Positions 56,839 to 64,000 of a stretch of DNA of 64,000 nt are shown here, piece by piece. The stretch is from contig NZ_JACVQD010000001.1 of NCBI RefSeq assembly GCF_018881545.1, positions 896,039 through 960,038 on the forward strand, read 5' to 3'. The translations under genes were made by a program, and so were the position numbers. The stretch comes from Polynucleobacter alcilacus. Lineage in GTDB: Bacteria > Pseudomonadota > Gammaproteobacteria > Burkholderiales > Burkholderiaceae. A model generated the notes under the pieces. The model searched no databases and was not told the origin of the DNA. It was given only the letters and a program-made list of their open reading frames with translations. How positions within the stretch are numbered: the first letter of the stretch is position 1; the number at the start of each line of letters is the position of its first letter.

Positions 56839-58071
56839 TTATTTTTTAGCGCGCTGACGTCTAGCTATTTCAGCGATACGCATACGCAATGCATTGAGCT
56901 TGATAAAACCGCCAGCATCCGCCTGGTTATAGGCACCACCATCATCATCGAAGGTGGCAATATTTTGATCAAACAAAGTATTTGCTGAATCCCGTGAGAT
57001 CACAGATGCAGAGCCTTTATAGAGCTTCAGGCGCACCACACCATTTACCATCTGTTGCGTGTGATCAATTAAGGTTTGCAAAGCGAGGCGCTCTGGAGAC
57101 CACCATAAACCGTTATAGATCAGGCTAGCGTAACGTGGCATGAGGTCATCTTTCAAATGAGCCACTTCACGATCGAGGGTGATACTCTCGATGCCGCGAT
57201 GCGCCTTGAGCAGAATTGTGCCCCCAGGTGTTTCATAGCAACCACGACTTTTCATACCAACAAAGCGGTTTTCTACTAAATCAAGGCGCCCGATGCCATG
57301 CATGCCACCGATACGGTTTAATTCAGCCAATAACTCATGTGGCTTATAAGCTTTGCCATTAATGGCGACAGGATCGCCTGCCTTAAATTCAATCTCAATA
57401 ATTTCTGGGGCATCTGGAGCCTGCTCGGGAGATACCGTCCAGCGCCACATCGATTCTTCCGCCTCAGCATTGGGATTCTCTAAGTGACGACCCTCGTAGC
57501 TGATATGCAAAAGATTGGCATCCATTGAATAGGGCGAGCCGCCTTGTTTATGCTTCATCTCAACAGGAATACCATGCTTTTCAGCGTAGGCCATCAACTT
57601 CTCACGTGAGAGCAGGTCCCACTCACGCCATGGGGCAATTACTTTAATTCCTGGCTCTAAGGCGTAGTACCCAAGCTCAAAACGGACTTGATCATTGCCT
57701 TTTCCAGTTGCGCCATGGGAAACGGCATCAGCGCCAGTTAAGCGAGCAATCTCAATTTGACGTTTAGCAATTAAAGGGCGTGCAATAGAGGTGCCCAATA
57801 AGTACTCACCTTCGTAAATCGTGTTTGCGCGAAACATGGGGAAAACAAAATCACGTACAAACTCTTCACGTAAATCATCGATAAAAATATTCTCTGGCTT
57901 AATGCCAAATTGCAAAGCCTTTGCTCTCGCCGGCTCAAGCTCTTCACCCTGACCCAAGTCAGCAGTAAATGTCACGATCTCACAACCATAGGTATCTTGA
58001 AGCCACTTCAAGATCACGCTAGTGTCAAGACCACCGGAATACGCTAAGACTGCTTTTTTAATATCAGACAT
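56839..58071 (-). CDS. argG: Argininosuccinate synthase
   Basis: The protein is 410 residues. The ATP pyrophosphatase loop is [15 protein letters not shown] (from residue 9); [18 protein letters not shown] and [16 protein letters not shown] are family marks. It joins citrulline and aspartate. It lies 62 bp after argF, whose product citrulline is its substrate. Confidence 0.97.
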   Translation of the reverse strand: MSDIKKAVLAYSGGLDTSVILKWLQDTYGCEIVTFTADLGQGEELEPARAKALQFGIKPENIFIDDLREEFVRDFVFPMFRANTIYEGEYLLGTSIARPLIAKRQIEIARLTGADAVSHGATGKGNDQVRFELGYYALEPGIKVIAPWREWDLLSREKLMAYAEKHGIPVEMKHKQGGSPYSMDANLLHISYEGRHLENPNAEAEESMWRWTVSPEQAPDAPEIIEIEFKAGDPVAINGKAYKPHELLAELNRIGGMHGIGRLDLVENRFVGMKSRGCYETPGGTILLKAHRGIESITLDREVAHLKDDLMPRYASLIYNGLWWSPERLALQTLIDHTQQMVNGVVRLKLYKGSASVISRDSANTLFDQNIATFDDDGGAYNQADAGGFIKLNALRMRIAEIARRQRAKK

Positions 58072-58133
58072 GACTTTTTATTCAATCAAAAATTAACTAA
58101 AAACTGACTAAGGCAAATTACATAATGAATTTC

Positions 58134-59081
58134 TTAATCCAAACGGCCACAGAGTAAATACTCCATCAGCGCTTTTTGAACATGCAAACGATTTTCTGCC
58201 TCTTCCCAAACAATACTTTGCGGCCCATCAATGACGGCAGCAGAGACCTCTTCGCCACGGTGGGCTGGCAAGCAATGCATAAACAAGGCATCTGGTTTTG
58301 CAAGCGCCATCAACTCCTCATCAACCATCCAGTCTTTGAAGGCATTCATACGAGAAGTATTTTCATCCTCGAAACCCATACTTGTCCAAACATCCGTGGT
58401 GACTAAGTCTGCTCCTTTACAAGCTTCTTCTGGTTCAGCGCAAATCGTTAAATGTTTTGCTGCTGCGCTAGTCAAGCGTGATGGATCTAATGAATATCCT
58501 TCAGGTGCAGAGAAGCGTAATTGAAAATCTAAACATTCGGCAGCTTGGATCCAGGTATATGCCATATTGTTAGCGTCACCAACCCAAGCAACTGTTTTAC
58601 CTTGAATTGGGCCACGCATTTCCACGAAGGTAAAGATATCAGCCAATACCTGACAGGGATGATATTCATTTGTCAGGCCATTAATGACGGGGACGCGAGA
58701 GTTAGCAGCAAATCGTTCAATGATCTCTTGACCAAAGGTACGAATCATGATGATGTCAGTCATCCGAGAAATGACTTGCGCAGCGTCCTCTACAGGCTCA
58801 CCACGACCCAACTGCGTATCACGAGTGTTGAGGTATACGGCATGTCCACCAAGTTGATGAATGCCTGCCTCGAAGGAAAGACGTGTCCGAGTGGAATGCT
58901 TTTCAAAGATCATTGCCAAAGTTCGATCATGCAGAGGGTGCCACGTTTCATAACTTTTGAATTTGGCTTTTAACCATGCGGATCTTTTTAACAAATAGTC
59001 ATATTCTTCTCGAGTGAGGTCAGAAAACTGCAGGTAGTGCTTGACCTGACCGGGCGCTTGAGGCTTTGCCAGAGATGTCAT
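58134..59081 (-). CDS. argF: Ornithine carbamoyltransferase
   Basis: The protein is 315 residues. The carbamoyl-phosphate motif STRTR is at 63-67, and HCLPAHRGEEV holds the ornithine-side cysteine. It makes citrulline from ornithine. ATG 59081 is preferred because homology starts soon after; an ATG at 59114 would add 11 residues and neither has a strong ribosome site. It is divergent from the DUF3579 gene. Confidence 0.96.
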   Translation of the reverse strand: MTSLAKPQAPGQVKHYLQFSDLTREEYDYLLKRSAWLKAKFKSYETWHPLHDRTLAMIFEKHSTRTRLSFEAGIHQLGGHAVYLNTRDTQLGRGEPVEDAAQVISRMTDIIMIRTFGQEIIERFAANSRVPVINGLTNEYHPCQVLADIFTFVEMRGPIQGKTVAWVGDANNMAYTWIQAAECLDFQLRFSAPEGYSLDPSRLTSAAAKHLTICAEPEEACKGADLVTTDVWTSMGFEDENTSRMNAFKDWMVDEELMALAKPDALFMHCLPAHRGEEVSAAVIDGPQSIVWEEAENRLHVQKALMEYLLCGRLD

Positions 59082-59233
59082 AGTTGAGCTTTCTACTAAA
59101 GTTTTGGCTTGCATTTTTTTCTTAAACCATTTGACTGCACGTAAACAGAACCTAAAGTCATCTTACGGCCAACTTGGGCTGTTAAGCTAGAGGACTTAGC
59201 AACCATTATTTCTACCACCATCTTTGCGCGAAC

Positions 59234-59548
59234 TTGAACCATAAAAAGCTTTTCATTCAAGGCATTACAACTGCTGGCAAACCTTTTCGACCCAGTGATT
59301 GGGCAGAACGTCTTTGCGGGGTGATGGCTTCCTTTCGCCCTCCAGGCGATTCTGGAGACCCTCGCTTCACCTACTCACCCTACGTAACACCAGTCGTGAT
59401 TGCCACAGTGAAATGCGTTGTTATTGACACTAGACTAGGTGATCTTGACCCAAGAGCGCTGGACTTTGTGACGAACTTTGCCAAAGACAACGGTCTACCG
59501 ATCGAAGAAGCTTGTGAGTTTGAACCCAAACCCCAAACCCAGTCCTAA
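59234..59548 (+). CDS. DUF3579 domain-containing protein
   Basis: The protein is 104 residues. FIQGITTAGKPFRPSDWAERL and CGVMASFRP (family block) and PVVIATVKCVVID are seen. DUF3579 proteins are confined mainly to betaproteobacteria and have no known role. The start is TTG 59234: back to the in-frame stop at 59183 there is no ATG or GTG. It lies between argF and rpsT, a position kept in Burkholderiales. Confidence 0.82.
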   Translation: MNHKKLFIQGITTAGKPFRPSDWAERLCGVMASFRPPGDSGDPRFTYSPYVTPVVIATVKCVVIDTRLGDLDPRALDFVTNFAKDNGLPIEEACEFEPKPQTQS

Positions 59549-59578
59549 AAACAAAAACCCGCCCTGATAAGGAGCGGG
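59549..59578 (-). terminator. Terminator after rpsT
   Basis: On the minus strand CCCGC pairs with GCGGG around TCCTTATCAGG and is followed by TTTTTGTTTTT. It also lies at the end of the convergent DUF3579 gene. Confidence 0.85.
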
Positions 59579-59621
59579 CCTAGGTCGAAATTACTTCGAC
59601 CAGCCTGAAACTTGTACTGTA

Positions 59622-59888
59622 TTACGCTGCCATTGCCTTAATGGCTGCAGACAAACGGGATTTCTGACGAGCTGCAGTATTTTTATGAGCAATCTTCTTA
59701 TCAGCAATCTTGTCGATTGTTGCTTGAGTTGCTGCGAATACTTGCGCGGCAACCGCTTTATCACCCGTGTCGATTGCTTTACGAACTGCCTTAATGGAAG
59801 TGCGCAGCTTGGAACGCAAACTGGAATTGTGATCGTTCTGTTTTACTGCCTGGCGTGCGCGTTTACGCGCTTGTGCTGTATTGGCCAT
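59622..59888 (-). CDS. rpsT: 30S ribosomal protein S20
   Basis: The protein is 88 residues, basic and helical, with the family start [18 protein letters not shown] and the central [12 protein letters not shown]20 binds 16S rRNA early in 30S assembly. It is divergent from murJ; no second gene shares its unit. Confidence 0.97.
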   Translation of the reverse strand: MANTAQARKRARQAVKQNDHNSSLRSKLRTSIKAVRKAIDTGDKAVAAQVFAATQATIDKIADKKIAHKNTAARQKSRLSAAIKAMAA

Positions 59889-60039
59889 CTTTAAACCTTG
59901 CCTCTATAAATTGCAAAATGCGATTAGTTAAATATCCCATGACCTTGCCAGATTCATAAGCAAGCTCACCAAAACCCAAGATTTTACCTTAAAGGGGCAA
60001 AAAAGCCCAGTCCACCCATAAATAGGTGAAAATCGACCC

Positions 60040-61593
60040 ATGAATCTGCTTTCTGCTGCCGCCAAGGTTAGCTCCCTAACCATGTTATCCCGTATTACAG
60101 GGCTGCTCCGGGAGACCCTCATAGCCCGGAGTTTCGGGGCTTCTGAGTGGACAGATGCCTTTAATGTGGCTTTTAGGCTACCCAACTTACTCCGTCGCCT
60201 ATTCGCCGAGGGGGCCTTTTCTCAAGCCTTTGTACCCATTTTGGGGGAAATCTCAAAGGATGGGGACCAAAAACAGGCTCAAACCCTGGTAAATGCGGTC
60301 GCCACACTCTTATTTTGGGCTTTGCTGCTAACGGTATTGCTGGGGGTGCTTGGCGCCCCCTTGCTCATTCTGGTGATTGCTACAGGCTTTAGTGGTGGCC
60401 CTGCCTACGAAGCCAGCGTGGTGATGACACGCATCATGTTCCCATACATTGGCCTCATTTCCATGGTCTCACTATCAGCCGGAATTTTGAACACATTCCA
60501 GCGTTTTGCCATTCCCGCATTCACCCCCGTTTTACTCAATCTTGCCCTGATCGGTAGTGCGTTATTTCTAGCCCCCCATTTAGAGCAGCCCATTTATGCC
60601 CTCAGCATTGGCGTTCTCTTAGGTGGCGTATTGCAATTAGCAATTCAGATTCCGGCTCTGTCTCGTTTGGGACTTTTGCCACGCATCGGTTTATTACCAG
60701 GCACTATCAAATCAGCCCTTACAAACCCTGAAGCCAGACGTGTTTTAAAACTGATGGGGCCGGCTGTATTCGCTGTTTCCGTAGCCCAAATTTCCCTCAT
60801 CATTAATACCAACATTGCTTCACGCTTGCAGACCGGTAGCGTTTCTTGGCTTTCTTATGCGGATCGATTAATGGAATTTCCAACGGCACTACTGGGTGTA
60901 GCTTTGGGGACCGTTCTTTTGCCAAGCTTAAGCAAAGCGAATGCCAGAAATGATTTAGTACACGCCGGAGAATTGCTGATCTGGGGATTGCAATTAACCT
61001 TTTTGTTAGCGGCGCCTTGTGCGCTAGCTCTATTCATTTTTGGTGAGCCCCTTGCTGCCGTTTTGTATCACTACGGGAAATTCAATGCGCTGGATGTATT
61101 GATGACGCAGCGTGCACTAGCAGCTTATGGAGTTGGTCTCATTGGATTAATCTTGGTCAAAATACTGGCACCCGGGTTTTACTCACGCCAAGATATTCGT
61201 ACCCCAGTCAAAATTGGCTTGTTTGTGCTTGTCGCTACCCAATTAGCTAACCTGGTTTTCGTTCCCTGGCTGGGTCATGCTGGTCTAGCCTTATCAGTGG
61301 GCACAGGGGCCTGCCTTAACGCCGCCCTACTATGGGTTGGTCTTCATAAACGGGGAGCCCTCCCCCATTCTGCTTGGGCAAAATATCTGGGGCAACTTGT
61401 ATTAGCCTTAATCCCATTTGCTGCGGTGCTTATCTACGCAGCAGGCGCCCACAATTGGATTGCCTTACAAGCTGAACCTTGGACCCGAATCGGTCTATTA
61501 GCCCTATGGTTGGGTGTCGCGGCCATTGTTTACTTTGGCGCCCTAGGGTTGGTTGGAATTCGCTGGCAAAAATTCTTGCGTCATGCAAAATAG
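60040..61593 (+). CDS. murJ: Lipid II flippase MurJ
   Basis: The protein is 517 residues with about fourteen transmembrane helices. The N-terminal signature SRITGLLRETLIARSFGAS and FRLPNLLRRLFAEGAFSQAF are typical of MurJ (MviN), including Arg residues of the central cavity. It flips lipid-linked peptidoglycan precursor to the periplasm. It is followed 5 bp later by the SirB1 gene. Confidence 0.96.
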   Translation: MNLLSAAAKVSSLTMLSRITGLLRETLIARSFGASEWTDAFNVAFRLPNLLRRLFAEGAFSQAFVPILGEISKDGDQKQAQTLVNAVATLLFWALLLTVLLGVLGAPLLILVIATGFSGGPAYEASVVMTRIMFPYIGLISMVSLSAGILNTFQRFAIPAFTPVLLNLALIGSALFLAPHLEQPIYALSIGVLLGGVLQLAIQIPALSRLGLLPRIGLLPGTIKSALTNPEARRVLKLMGPAVFAVSVAQISLIINTNIASRLQTGSVSWLSYADRLMEFPTALLGVALGTVLLPSLSKANARNDLVHAGELLIWGLQLTFLLAAPCALALFIFGEPLAAVLYHYGKFNALDVLMTQRALAAYGVGLIGLILVKILAPGFYSRQDIRTPVKIGLFVLVATQLANLVFVPWLGHAGLALSVGTGACLNAALLWVGLHKRGALPHSAWAKYLGQLVLALIPFAAVLIYAAGAHNWIALQAEPWTRIGLLALWLGVAAIVYFGALGLVGIRWQKFLRHAK

Positions 61594-61598
61594 AACAT

Positions 61599-62441
61599 AT
61601 GCCAACACAACAACTCGACTATTTCACTTCTTTAGTTGCTGAAGACGAACACCTCCCATTAACTGAGGCAGCAATTGCTGTGGCTCAGCATGCCTATCCT
61701 GATTTAGATGTTCAGGGTGTGCTTGATCACCTGGATCAATTAGGTAATAAATTGAAGTCCCGAATTACACCTGACACCTCACCTGTTCAGCGTTTGCAAA
61801 TTCTGAAACACTTTTTTTATATTGAACTTGGATTTGGCCCCAACCCGAATGACTTTTATGCGCCCGAGAATTCTTACTTACATTACGTGCTTGAGAATCG
61901 CAGAGGTATTCCCATTTCGTTAGCCATACTCATGATGGAATTGGGTAATCAAATTGGTTTAAAGATTCGTGGAGTTTCATTTCCGAATCACTTCATGATG
62001 CGTATCTCATTGCAGCAGGGAGAGGTGATCATGGATCCATTAACTGGTGAATCACTCTCCAAGAGTCAATTACAAGAAATGCTCGACCCCTACTTGGATG
62101 CCAAAGGCTATCGCGGTGAACTCAGCCTACCCTTGAACGTATTTTTGCGAGCCTCCAGCTCGCGTGAGATCTTGTCGCGCTTTCTCAGAAATCTCAAAAT
62201 GATCTATTCAGAGCATGACCGCTGGGAGCGCTTACTCGGAGTACAGGAGCGCTTAGTTATTCTGCTACCTGACTCAATTGAAGAAATTCGGGATCGCGGT
62301 CTGATCTTTGCGCAGTTGGAGTATTTACGTCCAGCCTTAGCCGACATGCACCGCTATCTCAGTGAATCTCCAGAAGCTGAAGATGCTGGCGATATTCGCG
62401 AGCATATTGCGACACTCGAGAGCCAAGCTAAATTTCATTAG
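61599..62441 (+). CDS. SirB1-family protein (transglutaminase-like fold with TPR)
   Basis: The protein is 280 residues. The SirB1 N-terminal region has FFYIELGFGPNPNDFY, ENSYLHYVLENRRGIPISLA and FPNHFMMRI, a transglutaminase-like fold; the usual catalytic cysteine is not obvious. A tetratricopeptide-like end follows (WERLLGVQERLVILLPDSIE). Function is unknown. ATG 61599 lies 5 bp after the murJ stop; the frame is open upstream inside murJ. Confidence 0.87.
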   Translation: MPTQQLDYFTSLVAEDEHLPLTEAAIAVAQHAYPDLDVQGVLDHLDQLGNKLKSRITPDTSPVQRLQILKHFFYIELGFGPNPNDFYAPENSYLHYVLENRRGIPISLAILMMELGNQIGLKIRGVSFPNHFMMRISLQQGEVIMDPLTGESLSKSQLQEMLDPYLDAKGYRGELSLPLNVFLRASSSREILSRFLRNLKMIYSEHDRWERLLGVQERLVILLPDSIEEIRDRGLIFAQLEYLRPALADMHRYLSESPEAEDAGDIREHIATLESQAKFH

Positions 62442-62465
62442 CGCTCTGTAGGTCAAGGCAAGTAG

Positions 62466-63110
62466 TTACTTTTTACTGCCTTGAAAAATCTTATAGATAG
62501 CCGCCAGCACTACAGGCACTGCAGCAGCGCCAATACCTACTAAAACAATGACGTTCAAGTTTTGGCGAATGATCGGAATGTTGCCAAAGAAATATCCAGC
62601 GATCACTAAACCAAACACCCAAAGAACAGCGCCCGTGATGTTAAAAAATTGAAAGCGTGAGAAGTTCATCTCGGATACGCCGGCAACAAAGGGTGCAAAG
62701 GTACGAATAATTGGCAAGAAGCGCGCCAGGATAATCGTCTTGCCGCCATGCTTCTCATAAAAAGTATGCGTCTTACGTAAAGCATTCTGATCAATCCAGC
62801 GAAACTGACTACTAAACACTCGCTTACCAATCCAACGTCCAATAAAGTAATTCACGGTATTACCCGCCACTGCCGCAATGAGCAAGCCAAAGCACAAAGT
62901 CCAAATATTGAAATGCTCAGTTGCGCAATAAGCGCCTGCAATAAATAAGAGGGAATCACCCGGCAAGAAAGGCGCAACCACTAAACCAGTTTCTGCAAAT
63001 ACGATCGCAAACAAAAGACCATAAGCCCAAAGACCATACTGCTGAATCACTACGTCTAAGTGACGATCGATATGCAGCAATAAATCACTGAGTTGTAAAA
63101 GGGTATCCAT
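62466..63110 (-). CDS. DedA family membrane protein
   Basis: The protein is 214 residues with four to five hydrophobic helices. FAETGLVVAPFLPGDSLLFIAGA and the later GKTIILARFLPIIRTFAPFVAG (both in part) are DedA signatures with the conserved acidic and Arg residues. DedA proteins are proposed lipid-carrier flippases and affect proton motive force. ATG 63110 has GGAG 9 nt upstream; the frame is open to 63170. It is divergent from miaA. Confidence 0.9.
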   Translation of the reverse strand: MDTLLQLSDLLLHIDRHLDVVIQQYGLWAYGLLFAIVFAETGLVVAPFLPGDSLLFIAGAYCATEHFNIWTLCFGLLIAAVAGNTVNYFIGRWIGKRVFSSQFRWIDQNALRKTHTFYEKHGGKTIILARFLPIIRTFAPFVAGVSEMNFSRFQFFNITGAVLWVFGLVIAGYFFGNIPIIRQNLNVIVLVGIGAAAVPVVLAAIYKIFQGSKK

Positions 63111-63157
63111 CTGCTTGCACTCCAAATATGGGCTTGTTGCGGATATTAACAGGCTCT

Positions 63158-63163
63158 TATAAT
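63158..63163 (+). promoter_or_regulatory. miaA -10 element next to the first ATG
   Basis: A consensus TATAAT ends 5 nt before the ATG at 63169; TTGTTG lies 18 bp upstream as a 3/6 -35. Transcription from here would begin at the ATG or just past it. Confidence 0.5.
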
Positions 63164-63168
63164 GAGAC

Positions 63169-64000
63169 ATGCAAACTGAACCCTACATTCAGGCTATGCA
63201 TGCCCCGGAGACTATGCCAATACTTTGTATTGTTGGCCCCACCGGTGCAGGCAAAACCCATCTCGCCATGTCGCTTGCTGAACATGCTAAATCGATTGGT
63301 CTTACGCTCGAACTTATTAGCATGGACTCAGCTCTGGTCTATCGCGGTTTAGATATTGGTAGCGCGAAACCCACTAAAGCAGAACAAGCAGCCGTCGTTC
63401 ATCATCTAATTGATATCTTGGAACCTGCTGAGGTTTATTCAGCAGCTCGATTTGCCAAAGATGCAAAACGACTTTGTGAAGAAATCCGCAATAGGGGAAA
63501 CATCCCCGTAGTGGTTGGTGGAACCATGTTGTATTGGCGCGCTTGGGCGCATGGCCTTTCTGCTTTACCAACTGCTAATCCGGAGATTCGGTCGCGCCTA
63601 GACGAAGAAGGTAAAGCGATTGGTTGGCCTGCAATGCATGCCAAACTGGCTCAAGTTGATCCAGAAACTGCTGCACGCCTAAAACCCAATGACTCTCAAC
63701 GGGTGCAACGAGCGCTTGAAGTATTTGAAATCACTGGTAAACCCATGTCTGCATTACTCGCAGATTCTCCAAGTGAAGACGGTAGAGAAGGTTCGGCTAT
63801 ACCTGCGTGGATTCATTTGGTGTCACTGGAGCCCAGTGATCGCAAACGTTTACATCAAAATTTAGAAAAACGCTTTGATGAAATGCTACTCGCAGGATTT
63901 TTAGACGAGGTGAGAGTACTGCGAACCAATTCTGCCTTACATGCTGATCTGCCCGCCATTCGGTCAGTTGGTTACCGCCAAGCTTGGGAATTTCTCAACG
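63169..64000 (+). CDS. miaA: tRNA dimethylallyltransferase MiaA (3' end beyond window)
   Basis: The first 277 codons are present; the gene runs off the right edge. VGPTGAGKTHLAMSL is the P-loop, ISMDSALVYRGLDIGSAKPT the dimethylallyl/tRNA site, VVVGGTMLYWRA and RSVGYRQAWEFL are family motifs. It adds an isopentenyl group to A37 of UNN-decoding tRNAs, using dimethylallyl diphosphate from IspH. The start is open: ATG 63169 is the longest; ATG 63196 and ATG 63214 (after GGAGACT) are in frame, and the -10 at 63158 favours leaderless use of 63169 or one of the later starts. Confidence 0.93.
   Translation, partial: MQTEPYIQAMHAPETMPILCIVGPTGAGKTHLAMSLAEHAKSIGLTLELISMDSALVYRGLDIGSAKPTKAEQAAVVHHLIDILEPAEVYSAARFAKDAKRLCEEIRNRGNIPVVVGGTMLYWRAWAHGLSALPTANPEIRSRLDEEGKAIGWPAMHAKLAQVDPETAARLKPNDSQRVQRALEVFEITGKPMSALLADSPSEDGREGSAIPAWIHLVSLEPSDRKRLHQNLEKRFDEMLLAGFLDEVRVLRTNSALHADLPAIRSVGYRQAWEFLN

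Noticed and set aside
1..64000. CRISPR array, insertion sequence, prophage or replication origin
   Set aside because: I found no regularly spaced repeats, no transposase or integrase frame and no DnaA-box cluster in the window.

Overview
The window looks like core chromosome of a small-genome betaproteobacterium of the Burkholderiales, most likely Polynucleobacter or a close relative. This is inferred from the moderate GC content, the tight gene packing and the gene neighbourhoods: rpsU-yqeY-dnaG-rpoD, xseB-ispA-dxs-folE2, polA/DUF2782-thrB, ileS-lspA-coaBC-dut and argG-argF/DUF3579/rpsT/murJ. About 56 protein genes and one complete tRNA gene are supported. I see no insertion sequence, prophage, CRISPR array or rRNA operon.

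Layout. Positions 1-1740 are the only clearly accessory stretch. They hold a small secreted protein gene lying between two imperfect copies of a tRNA-3'-end-plus-hairpin unit, a tRNA with anticodon CAU, and an AT-rich AbrB/PIN toxin-antitoxin pair behind a perfect 10-bp inverted repeat. From 1747 to 7230 (minus strand) lies a macromolecular synthesis cluster (rpsU, yqeY, dnaG, rpoD); its sigma factor carries a long Lys/Ala/Pro repeat extension. Next come tsaD, the isoprenoid/folate cluster (xseB, ispA, dxs, folE2), a Rieske oxygenase with a sulfurtransferase, a ZIP transporter with a Tat-exported dienelactone hydrolase, polA, DUF2782-thrB-membrane protein, and the divergent uvrD/valS pair. After these follow galU, a TusA-like protein, alaS, a TctBA pair, glnS, an epimerase, a ferredoxin-reductase, an ArgD-type aminotransferase, ispH-fkpB, radC and rpmB-rpmG.

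The right part holds a fatty-acid desaturase with rsmB and purN, then ribF-ileS-lspA-coaBC-dut, two ion or amino-acid transporters, a histone-Hc1-like small protein, clpS-clpA, a cold-shock gene with a long leader, a DUF192 protein, ppnP, argF-argG, DUF3579, rpsT, murJ, a SirB1 protein, a DedA protein, and miaA, which runs off the right edge.

Most genes serve information processing (replication, transcription, translation, tRNA modification), isoprenoid, folate, flavin, CoA, arginine and threonine biosynthesis, and envelope assembly. The least ordinary signals are regulatory or structural. They are repeated placement of a -10 element directly against start codons (uvrD/valS, alaS, glnS, purN, miaA), which suggests leaderless messages; a perfect palindrome between alaS and tctB; a two-tier hairpin before the DUF2782 gene; a radC gene without a usual start codon near its conserved N-terminus; and possible tRNA-derived att repeats at the left end. 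All calls come from reading the sequence; no database search was possible.
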